Shown here piece by piece: positions 34,651-42,463 of a stretch of 58,770 nt of DNA. The DNA comes from Pseudomonadales bacterium (GTDB taxonomy: Bacteria; Pseudomonadota; Gammaproteobacteria; Pseudomonadales; Azotimanducaceae). Position numbers and translations under genes: made by a program. The stretch is taken from the NCBI GenBank assembly GCA_016779585.1, contig JADHNI010000013.1:1-58770 (forward strand), in the 5' to 3' direction. Position 1 is the stretch's first letter. Each line of letters starts with the position of its first letter. Below the pieces are notes generated by a model that did no database searches, was not told the origin of the DNA, and saw nothing but the letters and a program-made list of their open reading frames with translations.

Positions 34651-36159
34651 TCAGGAAAATATACCATGCAGGTGCCAGGTATCGTCCTTCAGGTTGAGAA
34701 AAATCCAGTAGAGGGCGCCGCTTGCATGCCTTGCAATGTAGTAGTCCCTCGACACAGGTCGCTCGTCCCACCAGCCGAAATCAATTCTTTCAGGACCCTG
34801 CAGCAATTCAAGCCGGCCTGACAGCGATGGCACCGACTTTGATGAAGAGCGTGATGAAGACAGGCGTTTGGGTTCCGGAAGAAGAAAGAGGGGCCGGGTA
34901 TTTTCGTCGACCTCATGTTTATCGCGTCTTGATGATACCTGAACCGGTTTCCAGGCCAGCTCAGGACGATGATCGTTCGCCGCCGTCAGGCCGAAACAGG
35001 ACTGCGGGCCAAGCCTGGCCGTCATCATGTTGATCAGGTGGGTAGCGCGAGCTTCTTCTGCCTTGCTGTGCATTCTGCCGTCTTTCTGCATGAAGCGTGT
35101 ACCGTGAAACAGATCCCCTGAATCCGTTTCCGCCTTAAAAAAATGGTTGGCGGCGAGCGCGAGGTTGTCGACTTCCGGCATGTCGTTGATTTTTTCCAGC
35201 TGCAGCTGGCTCAGCATCAGAAACATCTGCTGGTCGTTATCAGGACTGGCCAGGTAGACGGTGAACGTTCTTGGTGAGTGACTGCGATGCGAGAGCTTGA
35301 ACGAGAACTGGCTGATCTGCAGTTTTCTTCCCGTAAGGAACGCCTGCAGTTCACCCAAAAGCCGTTTCATTGGAAACACCAGTGATTCGAGATTCGTGAC
35401 ATCAGACATGAAGGTGATGTCACTGCGAAACCTGGGTTTGTCTGAGATGAACTTCTGCGGGTCCGGTTTCTCTCCGGTAAGGCGGGCCAGGTAGTCGGTA
35501 AAGAACACACCGTACCTGCGGTTCAGGCCATCACCGGGCAGCTTAAAAAGCTGTGCGCAGGTACTGATGCCCATGCTGTGCAGGGCATCAATGATGTTCT
35601 CATCAATCCTGAGGTAATGTATCGGCACTGGTGCAAGTGAAGAGATAGTGTCTTCCAGGTTGTCAGGTGTGGCGGATTCTGCAAACAAGAGGGCTGCCAG
35701 GGGTGTTCTGTTAACCCCCATGGAAACTCGAAAGCCAAGTTGTTCCAGGCCGGCATGGATCTTTGTTTTCAGGTTGTTCAGCCCCTTGAACAGTTTCAGG
35801 CAGCCTGACACATCAAGGATCAGGCTGGCAGGTGTCCTGATGCTGACGCAGGGTGTGAACTGGTAAGCCCATTGTGCCAGTTGCTGGAGAGTTTCAAGCT
35901 CCCTGGGCTCGTCACGCTCGAAGCTGACCACTTCATTGTTGATCGTGAGTGCGGTGTTCATGCTGCTGCCCACGAGTATGCCCATGTTGCGTGCACACTG
36001 GTTCATAAAGACAACCCGCTGTCGGCTGGTCACCACCAGGGGTGTGTCGGTATGTTGGCGAGAAAAGACCTCTACCGGGAGTTCAGGAAAATGCAGGCAC
36101 AGCCAGAGGCTGTCTACATGGTCACCTGAGCAGCTATCGGGATGATTATTGGTACTCAT
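34651..36159 (-). CDS. imuB: Mutasome protein ImuB (inactive Y-family polymerase)
   Basis: A 502-residue Y-family polymerase homologue that bridges DnaE2 and the beta clamp in translesion synthesis. The N-terminus (LWLCLHFPELPVEVFSRQ) and segment ASLILDVSGCLKLF lack the catalytic acidic residues of active Pol IV/V, as expected for ImuB. Palm, finger and little-finger parts (about 15-390) and a basic C-terminal tail are visible. SQLQLEKIND may be a clamp-binding motif. It overlaps imuA by 14 bp and is followed 23 bp later by a selenoprotein gene. Confidence 0.93.
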   Translation of the reverse strand: MSTNNHPDSCSGDHVDSLWLCLHFPELPVEVFSRQHTDTPLVVTSRQRVVFMNQCARNMGILVGSSMNTALTINNEVVSFERDEPRELETLQQLAQWAYQFTPCVSIRTPASLILDVSGCLKLFKGLNNLKTKIHAGLEQLGFRVSMGVNRTPLAALLFAESATPDNLEDTISSLAPVPIHYLRIDENIIDALHSMGISTCAQLFKLPGDGLNRRYGVFFTDYLARLTGEKPDPQKFISDKPRFRSDITFMSDVTNLESLVFPMKRLLGELQAFLTGRKLQISQFSFKLSHRSHSPRTFTVYLASPDNDQQMFLMLSQLQLEKINDMPEVDNLALAANHFFKAETDSGDLFHGTRFMQKDGRMHSKAEEARATHLINMMTARLGPQSCFGLTAANDHRPELAWKPVQVSSRRDKHEVDENTRPLFLLPEPKRLSSSRSSSKSVPSLSGRLELLQGPERIDFGWWDERPVSRDYYIARHASGALYWIFLNLKDDTWHLHGIFS

Positions 36160-36913
36160 GGATAACCGTCGCCGGGGGAGCAGGTTGCGGGGTCAGCGTA
36201 TGCTCGGTGGCCTTGAAATCCCTCGACTGGAAAGGTTGCAGCATCAATTCCGAGAAGTCCGGCATCGGCCTGTGCAATTCATCATCGAAGTGCAGCAGGA
36301 TATCCCCGCTTTCCCAGCGGCCGTATCGCTTGATGACTTTCAGGGACAGGGCACTGTGATCTTTCGAATGCGTGTGCGAGCGAAGCCGGATTCGGAGTTC
36401 TGCCGGTGAAGCATTAACACCGGCTGACTCCCGCCGGAACAGCACGCCCCAGCAGTTGCCGGACCTGGCGGCCACCTGAAGCCTGCGGACCTGTTTGTCG
36501 AGTATTCGGGTTGGCCAGGCGATCACGGCGCTACAGCTCTGGGAGGAAAGGGCTTTCTCCATGACCCACAGGTAGTCTTTGGTGTTTCTCGGCTGACAGA
36601 CAAGAACCCGGGCCAGGTCTATACCAGCCTGGGTCAGTGCCGGTGCATAAGGGATGTATGGCGGGCTTACAAACAGGATCCAGCGGGTCTGGCTGTGACT
36701 GAGTTGTGCCAGGGCAGGCATCAGGAGGCGAAGTTCACCAATACCGGCATGATCGTGCAGGAGTTCCGTGATGCCGTTTGCCGGCCAGCCTGAGCCTGGT
36801 AGTTCACGATCCAGTGCCTCGAAACCGGATGGGCAGGATTCCAGGTACTGGCCGTCGATGCTGGAGGCGCGCCAGAGGCCGGTTGACTGCATCAGGTTTT
36901 GGAGTTCGCTCAT
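36146..36913 (-). CDS. imuA: Mutasome protein ImuA (RecA-like)
   Basis: A 255-residue RecA-like accessory protein of the ImuA-ImuB-DnaE2 mutasome. The segment SCPSGFEALDRELPGSGWPANGITEL is the conserved start region of ImuA, and the fold lacks a full Walker A. Core strands (RWILFVSPP; ARVLVCQP; SCSAVIAWPTR) follow. The ATG at 36913 is the last base block of a LexA box, so there is no room for a normal ribosome-binding site. The next in-frame ATG is at 36892 (residue 8), which would still keep the conserved region. Confidence 0.9.
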   Translation of the reverse strand: MSELQNLMQSTGLWRASSIDGQYLESCPSGFEALDRELPGSGWPANGITELLHDHAGIGELRLLMPALAQLSHSQTRWILFVSPPYIPYAPALTQAGIDLARVLVCQPRNTKDYLWVMEKALSSQSCSAVIAWPTRILDKQVRRLQVAARSGNCWGVLFRRESAGVNASPAELRIRLRSHTHSKDHSALSLKVIKRYGRWESGDILLHFDDELHRPMPDFSELMLQPFQSRDFKATEHTLTPQPAPPATVIHEYQ

Positions 36914-36932
36914 ACTGTATATGTATACAGTA
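36913..36932. promoter_or_regulatory. LexA (SOS) box touching the imuA start codon
   Basis: TACTGTATATGTATACAGTA differs by one base from the gammaproteobacterial LexA consensus. On the imuA strand it ends exactly at the first base of the annotated ATG. It should control imuA, imuB and possibly the downstream selenoprotein peroxidase and RNA methyltransferase. Confidence 0.92.
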
Positions 36933-36979
36933 TTTCTCTATGATCGTCTACCTGTCGGCTTTACCCTCTGGACACCTGC

Positions 36980-37288
36980 TCATGCTCGCTGCCACGGTTT
37001 ATGTGGACGGAGAATCCCGGGACATCTGCTCGCTTACCTCGCGTCGGCTCCTGCCTCCGCTCGGAACAGGCACCAGTCGCACCTCCGGCATCCTGCCTCC
37101 CGGCGCTCGCGAACTACGCTCGCAGAGACCCGGCGATTCTCCTGTCACGATCCTCGCGAGCATCGTGAGGCGAGCGCGCCCGGGGAACGGGTCGCGGCAG
37201 ACTGGAGGGCATGGATAGCCCGAAAGTCAGCGTTACAGGGATGTACTTGAGCGGTGACGCGACCCATTTCCCGTGGCAGCGAGCATGA
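36980..37288. repeat. Gene-free segment bounded by 18-bp inverted repeats, MITE-like
   Basis: The stretch 36933-37307 (375 bp) between imuA and the hydrolase gene has no convincing gene. Perfect inverted repeats (TCATGCTCGCTGCCACGG at 36980-36997; complement at 37271-37288) enclose 309 bp rich in CG-rich short palindromes. The right part contains GGGCATGGATAGCCCGAAAG and a segment (AGCGTTACAGGGATGTACTT) that resembles interspersed intergenic repeats I recall from other gammaproteobacteria. No transposase and no clear target duplication are seen. It could be a non-autonomous mobile element or a structured repeat. Confidence 0.55.
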
Positions 37289-37307
37289 TCATCGTGTGTC
37301 AGCTGTA

Positions 37308-38159
37308 CTAGCTTGCCAGAAACGATCGAAGCGTCTTGATCAGCTGTACGGGTTTCTCGGAAAGAATCGCGTGTGAGGCATTCTTGATTTCAACGAATCG
37401 CGCATCCGGAATCATCCGGGCATACCGCCTTGCGGTTTTAGGCGTCGCCTCGTCATATTGTCCGCAGACGAGCAGGGTGGGTGCCTGTACCTTGTTGAGA
37501 TCACGTGTGCGGTCGTAATCTTTCAGCGTGCCGGTGGCGCTGAATTCTGAAGCACCCCACATGTATTCATAAACCTGGTTACCGTTCGGGTTTTTTACCC
37601 TGGCAGCCAGCTTCGCGCGCCTGGCATTCCTGCAGACATGTCTCGCGTAGTAGAGCTTCATGGCGTCCTGGTAGACGCTGGCGTCCGTTGCGCCGATCTC
37701 ATGGCAGTAATCGATAACCTTGCGTTCTTTCGCCGGCAGCTTTCTGATCAGTTGATTGGCATCAGCCTGCCAGTCCCGTGCTGAAAACATAGGTGACTGG
37801 AACATCAGTGATTCAACGTGTTTGCCGTGTTTCAGGTAATACTCAAGTGCGAGGGTCGTGCCCCAGGATGCGCCGAACAGGTGAAAACGATCCAGGCCCC
37901 AGGCTTTCCTGAGGGTCTCCAGTTCCCGCACGAAGGTCGCCACGGTCCACTGGCGTTTTCCGGTAACACTGCTCCGGCCGCCGCCCACCTGGTCATAGAT
38001 AAACACCTGGCGTTCGTTCGACAGTTCAAACAGGCCGGTCATGAACCTGCTGTGACCTCCAGGGCCGCCATGCAGGCATACGATCGGCAGGCCGGTACTT
38101 CCGGCAGAACCGCGTTTCTGGTACCAGGTACGTCCGTACTGGTGTTCGATATAAGGCAT
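37308..38159 (-). CDS. Alpha/beta hydrolase, proline iminopeptidase-like
   Basis: A 283-residue alpha/beta hydrolase. HGGPGGHSRF (about 30-39) is the oxyanion-hole motif of the prolyl iminopeptidase family, and GASWGTTLALEYY (about 95-107) is the nucleophile elbow (GxSxG, Ser in GASWG). The Asp in VCGQYDEATPK and His in NASHAILSEKP complete the triad. It may release N-terminal proline or act on small amides or esters. The gene lies 5 bp after the Lrp regulator, so they may share a transcript. Confidence 0.87.
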   Translation of the reverse strand: MPYIEHQYGRTWYQKRGSAGSTGLPIVCLHGGPGGHSRFMTGLFELSNERQVFIYDQVGGGRSSVTGKRQWTVATFVRELETLRKAWGLDRFHLFGASWGTTLALEYYLKHGKHVESLMFQSPMFSARDWQADANQLIRKLPAKERKVIDYCHEIGATDASVYQDAMKLYYARHVCRNARRAKLAARVKNPNGNQVYEYMWGASEFSATGTLKDYDRTRDLNKVQAPTLLVCGQYDEATPKTARRYARMIPDARFVEIKNASHAILSEKPVQLIKTLRSFLAS

Positions 38160-38164
38160 AGGCT

Positions 38165-38650
38165 CTAAACCGGAAGTGTCTGGTTTTCCTTGATCTTTTC
38201 CATGACCACGTAGGTGCGTGAATCACTTACTCCGGGCAATGTTAACAGCGTTTCACCCAGCAGCTGTCGATAGGCCGTCATATCGGCGACCCTGGCCTTC
38301 AGCAGGTAATCAAAGTTGCCTGACACAAGGTGGCATTCCAGGACTTCCGGCAGGTCCAGCACGGCGGCTCGAAACTCCTCAAACACATCAGGGGATGTCC
38401 GCAGAAGCGTGATTTCAACGAATACCAGCAGTTCAAGGTCCAGCAGCCTGGGATTCAGCCGTGCATGGTAGGACTGGATATAACCCAGCCTCTCCAGGTT
38501 CCGCACACGCTCCGCGCAGGGCGTGGCACTGAGTCCGACGCGAGTGGCGAGCTCGGTGTTCTTCATGCGGCCGTCTCCCTGCAGCTCGCGCAGGATGTTC
38601 AGGTCGATCCGGTCCAGTTTTTTTAGCTGAGATATTTCTGTATCACTCAC
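38165..38650 (-). CDS. Lrp/AsnC-family transcriptional regulator
   Basis: A 161-residue feast/famine regulator starting at GTG 38650. An N-terminal HTH (LDRIDLNILRELQGDGRMKNTELATRVGLS) is followed by a RAM ligand-binding domain (LLVFVEITLL; FDYLLKARVADMTAYRQLL). It is divergent from the alanine dehydrogenase gene across a 125-bp spacer, the arrangement of AldR/ald pairs. It is therefore a likely alanine-responsive regulator of ald. Confidence 0.93.
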   Translation of the reverse strand: MSDTEISQLKKLDRIDLNILRELQGDGRMKNTELATRVGLSATPCAERVRNLERLGYIQSYHARLNPRLLDLELLVFVEITLLRTSPDVFEEFRAAVLDLPEVLECHLVSGNFDYLLKARVADMTAYRQLLGETLLTLPGVSDSRTYVVMEKIKENQTLPV

Positions 38651-38775
38651 TTATATTCCTGTTTATAGCCACAAATTGTGTATTTTATTCGGAAAAACCT
38701 CGAAATACAGTGAGATTCACTACTAGTCCTGTGCCTATACTTTTTGCCTGATAACTCGCTCACAAGGTGGGAAAT

Positions 38776-39894
38776 ATGCTGGTTGGTGTGCCTAAGGAAA
38801 TCAAAAACCACGAGTACCGGGTTGGTCTTTTGCCTTCCGGTGTTCGTGAACTGGTCCATCATGGCCATTCCGTGGTGGTGGAAAATAATGCCGGTGCCCA
38901 GATCGGCTTTGATAACGCCAGCTATCTGGATGCGGGTGCTGAAATTGTCGAAAGCGCTGATGCAGTATTTGAACGCGCCAACATGGTGGTCAAGGTAAAA
39001 GAACCCCAGGCAATTGAGCGATCGATGTTGCACGAATCCCAAACGCTCTTTACCTACCTGCACCTGGCACCGGACCTGCCGCAGACGCAGGATTTGCTTA
39101 ACAGCGGCGCAACCTGTATTGCCTACGAAACCGTGACCGATGCCCGGGGTCGATTACCCCTGCTGGCACCCATGTCCGAAGTGGCCGGGCGCATGTCTGT
39201 CCAGGCTGGTGCCATGTGCCTGGAAAAATCCCACGGTGGCAGCGGCATGTTGCTGGGCGGTGTGCCGGGTACTCACCAGGGCAGGGTGTTGATCCTCGGT
39301 GGCGGTGTGGTTGGCCAGAATGCCGCGCAGATGGCCATTGGCCTTGGTGCGAATGTCACCATTATCGACCGGTCCCTGGATGTGTTGCGTGAGATCGACG
39401 CGCGTTTCGGCAACCGGGTACAGACGTTGTACTCAACCCGCGAAGCCATCACTGCAGAAGCGCTCGCCGCTGATCTCATTATCGGTGCTGTGCTGGTTCC
39501 CGGTGCATCCGCGCCAAAGCTGATCAATCGCGACCTGGTAACACAAATGAAGCAGGGTTCCGTCATGGTAGATGTCGCTATTGACCAGGGTGGCTGTTTT
39601 GAAACGTCAAGGCCCACAACCCATGATGACCCGACCTACATTGTTGATGGTGTCGTGCACTACTGCGTCGCCAATATGCCGGGCGCGGTTGCAAGGACAT
39701 CTGCGGCCGCGCTGAACAACGCTACCTTGCCGTTTGTACTGGAGCTGGCTGACAAGGGTGCTGAGACTGCCATGCGCAACAACCCGCACCTCCTGCACGG
39801 GCTGAATGTCTACCACGGGCACATCACGAATGCCCATGTGGGTGAGGCGCATGGCATGGACTTTGTCGAGCCCGAAATTCTCCTGGCGGCCTAG
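38776..39894 (+). CDS. ald: Alanine dehydrogenase
   Basis: Catalyses NAD-dependent interconversion of L-alanine and pyruvate plus ammonia. The start [17 protein letters not shown] at 38776 fits the family; an in-frame GTG at 38767 is less likely. The 372 residues include the catalytic Lys in VVKVKEPQ, catalytic His in FTYLHLAPD and the NAD motif [11 protein letters not shown]. Active-site elements near [19 protein letters not shown] are conserved. A divergent Lrp-type gene is the likely regulator. Its 3' end overlaps the convergent neighbour by 4 bp. Confidence 0.96.
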   Translation: MLVGVPKEIKNHEYRVGLLPSGVRELVHHGHSVVVENNAGAQIGFDNASYLDAGAEIVESADAVFERANMVVKVKEPQAIERSMLHESQTLFTYLHLAPDLPQTQDLLNSGATCIAYETVTDARGRLPLLAPMSEVAGRMSVQAGAMCLEKSHGGSGMLLGGVPGTHQGRVLILGGGVVGQNAAQMAIGLGANVTIIDRSLDVLREIDARFGNRVQTLYSTREAITAEALAADLIIGAVLVPGASAPKLINRDLVTQMKQGSVMVDVAIDQGGCFETSRPTTHDDPTYIVDGVVHYCVANMPGAVARTSAAALNNATLPFVLELADKGAETAMRNNPHLLHGLNVYHGHITNAHVGEAHGMDFVEPEILLAA

Positions 39895-40847
39895 GCGTCG
39901 GGGCCGTAAAGTCGATTCAGGTTAGGCTGGGCTTTCGGGTCCAGGTCCCGGCCTTTAAACGCAGCATGATCCAGGCTGTAGCGATGCGCCCGAAAGATCA
40001 TGTTCATCCGGCCCCCCAGTCGCGGGTTGTGGGTGTAGAAGGGGCTGATGTATTCCCACACCACCTTCTTGTCGGGCGTCACTTCAAGCAGGTGGCCTTT
40101 CGCTGTTTCTGTAATCAGGGTATTGCCATTCGGCAGGCGATCGACACAGCCTCCCATGAGTGTGTACATGGAAAATGGCGGATTATCAGCGTATTCCCAG
40201 ATGATTTTCCTGGTGCGCGTATCCAGCTCGACGGCGCGAGAATACTCCATGCCCTTCCGGTGAACGCCGTTGTCGAACAGGGTCATGGTGCCAGTTGCCG
40301 TGAATTTGGCATCATGTTGGTGACTGATCGTCGGATCGTTAAGGCGCCAGCGAATTTTCCTTGCACGCGGGCTTACTTGGATGACGGTACTGGTACGCCT
40401 GAAGCTGATGACCCAGTCACCTTTCGGTGACAGCGATATCGAGTTCGCATGAGTCCACTCTCGCCGCTCGTCGAGCGGACAAATTATGTCGAGTTTCGGG
40501 TCCAGTTCATCCCACGTATTCCAGGAACTTTTCAGCTTTCCTTCCGGGGTCACTTCAAGCACAACATCGCCGAGCATTGCGCCGCGGTTCTCTCCCTCAT
40601 AACCCCCTTTGACCCGTCGCTCCAAGGACCTCGGAAGTTCATCCCACTTGATGATCAACGTGTTGCCATTGGGAAGCAATTCGGCGTTGGTAATCCCCCG
40701 GGGATGCTCCCACTGGTGTACGAACTGCCCCTTCATATCCATAAGAAACGCTTTGGTAGCGAGACCGGTAAACAGGGTGTAGCCGCGAAAGCAGAGACTG
40801 CGATTGTAGTGAATCAGTCCATCCGGGTGATGCTCGGTCCTTGCCAT
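39891..40847 (-). CDS. Arylsulfotransferase (ASST)-like beta-propeller protein
   Basis: A 318-residue cytoplasmic-looking propeller protein. Repeats such as ITNAELLPNGNTLIIKWDEL, ANSISLSPKGDWVISFR, HQHDAKFTATGTMTLFDNG and VDRLPNGNTLITETAKGHLL match the ASST/arylsulfotransferase family. I chose ATG 40847 (MARTEHHPDGLIHYNRS). The frame continues to 41303, but that part is antisense to the crotonase gene and has no similarity. No signal peptide is present, unlike periplasmic ASST, so the enzymatic role is uncertain. Confidence 0.78.
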   Translation of the reverse strand: MARTEHHPDGLIHYNRSLCFRGYTLFTGLATKAFLMDMKGQFVHQWEHPRGITNAELLPNGNTLIIKWDELPRSLERRVKGGYEGENRGAMLGDVVLEVTPEGKLKSSWNTWDELDPKLDIICPLDERREWTHANSISLSPKGDWVISFRRTSTVIQVSPRARKIRWRLNDPTISHQHDAKFTATGTMTLFDNGVHRKGMEYSRAVELDTRTRKIIWEYADNPPFSMYTLMGGCVDRLPNGNTLITETAKGHLLEVTPDKKVVWEYISPFYTHNPRLGGRMNMIFRAHRYSLDHAAFKGRDLDPKAQPNLNRLYGPDA

Positions 40848-40911
40848 AAGAATTCCTAGACAGTTCGCTCCAAGGTTAAGCATTATGATGGCTGCAAAGG
40901 AGGGGAGTCCA

Positions 40912-41706
40912 ATGTCCGGCAAAAAATACGAATGCATGATTCTTGAGGTCGCAGACCACATTGCGACCGTGACACTGAACAGGCCTGAAATCATGAATGC
41001 GCTGAACTGGCAGGCGTACGCGGAACTGGAAAGTATTTTTCTGGACCTGCAGAAAGACCCTGAAGTTCGTTGCATCATCCTGACGGGTGCCGGGCGCGCG
41101 TTTTGTTCCGGCGATGACGTCAAGGAAATCATGGTCCAGGGCGGCGGCGGTGGGCGCCTGCGTGAAATACGTCCTAGTACAACTCCTGCAGCGAGAGCGA
41201 TCCTGGACTGCGACAGGCCTGTCATTGCTGCGGTGAACGGAGCAGCAGTCGGCTGGGGCATGGATATGTCCCTCATGGCAGACTTCCGAATTGCTTCCGA
41301 CAAGGCAAAGTTTGGTGAGTTGTTCGTTAAACGAGGACTTGTAGCTGATGTGGGTGGTATGGTGCGCCTGCCAAAAATAGTTGGGCCGCAACGCGCAGCG
41401 GAACTGCTTTTTACCGGTGATGTGATAACGGCCGACTATGCGAAAGAACTGGGGCTGGTCATGTCAGTCGTCCCACATGAAGAGCTGATGTCAGAAGCCA
41501 TGAATCTTGCCAGGCGGATCGCTGCGAACCCGCCACTGGCCGTGCGTTACCTGAAAGATGGTTTAAGGCGCTCCTATCACGGTGACTATGAGGAAATCGG
41601 TAACTGGGTGTCGCAGACACTCGGCGTGCTGTTCCAGACAGAAGATCACAAGGAAGGTGTGGCCAGTTTCCTCGAAAAACGAGAGCCCGTTTTCAAGGGC
41701 AAGTAG
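40912..41706 (+). CDS. Enoyl-CoA hydratase/isomerase (crotonase family)
   Basis: A 264-residue crotonase. A strong Shine-Dalgarno (AAAGGAGGGG, from 40897) precedes ATG 40912. Oxyanion-hole segments are AFCSGDDVKE (about 64-73) and NGAAVGWGMDMSLMADF (about 117-133). A conserved acidic residue for hydratase activity is less clear than in the 29-kb paralogue, so it may be an isomerase or hydrolase. It ends directly next to the broken flavin-binding gene, convergently. Confidence 0.88.
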   Translation: MSGKKYECMILEVADHIATVTLNRPEIMNALNWQAYAELESIFLDLQKDPEVRCIILTGAGRAFCSGDDVKEIMVQGGGGGRLREIRPSTTPAARAILDCDRPVIAAVNGAAVGWGMDMSLMADFRIASDKAKFGELFVKRGLVADVGGMVRLPKIVGPQRAAELLFTGDVITADYAKELGLVMSVVPHEELMSEAMNLARRIAANPPLAVRYLKDGLRRSYHGDYEEIGNWVSQTLGVLFQTEDHKEGVASFLEKREPVFKGK

Positions 41707-42366
41707 CTAGCCTTTCCATCGCCCCCTGAAGACCGAGCCAAAGTCTGCAGGCTCCTGTTCCGGCAGGTTGTCTGCTGCATCGATACAGGGGCCGAATACC
41801 TGGTTTACAGGAATAACGCCCGCCCAGACCGGGTGGTTCATATCTGCCTCGTCATCGATGGGGTCACCTGTGCGCACCTTGACTGACGCCTCATCGAGCG
41901 ACAGTTTTAAGACATCCGTCGCTTCTATTTCCTGTGTATTGGTTTCTCGAAGCTGGTCCCACCGTCCAGGAGCGATGTTGTCCATAAAAACTTCCATTGC
42001 ATCAAACGGCCTGGGTGCCTTCTACCAGCTCCGGCTTGCCGAAGATCACCGCCGATCGGTAGTTGGCGCTGTGGTGAAACGCACTTCGTGCCATCACGAG
42101 GCCATCCAGTAAGCTGAATGTCAGGCAGGCTGCTCCACCATCCTTGAAGACCTTGAGCATTCGACTTCCCCTAGAACCGTGAAAGTAAACCTCGTCACCC
42201 ACTCGCCAGCCAAGCGTTGGAATCACCACGGGTTGCCATCCACGACAAATCCGACATGACACATGTAGGCTTCATCGATGATGTCGTAGAGGGCGCTGGA
42301 TTCCGTGACTGCGCGCGGGGGAGCACGACGAATTCTGGTGCGCTCGGTTTCTCCGAGTTTTGCCAT
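41707..42366 (-). pseudogene. Pyridoxamine 5'-phosphate oxidase-like flavin-binding gene with two frameshifts
   Basis: The three frames join into one PPOX-family protein of about 219 residues. Part one starts at ATG 42366 (MAKLGETERTRIRR) and runs to NPW near 42230. Part two (VIPTLGWRVGDEVYFHGSRG) ends at TQA near 42010. Part three (AMEVFMDNIAPGRWDQLR) ends at 41707. One G is missing in the GTGG near 42230 and one extra G is present near 42007, so the two shifts compensate. This may be a recent pseudogene or sequencing/assembly error; the remainder is well conserved. Confidence 0.82.
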
Positions 42367-42463
42367 GTTGATATCCGGTCAAGGCTGAAAGAGGGGCAAG
42401 ATTGTAGTTAAACTAAGCGTCGGGTCATAGCCAGCCGGGACGTTTAAGAAGCGTGAAAGAAGT

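Noticed and set aside
36768-37250. Open frames of 146-160 residues across the imuA start and the inverted-repeat segment
   Set aside because: They are composition-driven, run through the LexA box and repeats, and show no domain.
40848-41303. N-terminal extension of the arylsulfotransferase-like frame
   Set aside because: It is antisense to the crotonase gene and has no similarity to the family; ATG 40847 begins the recognisable protein.
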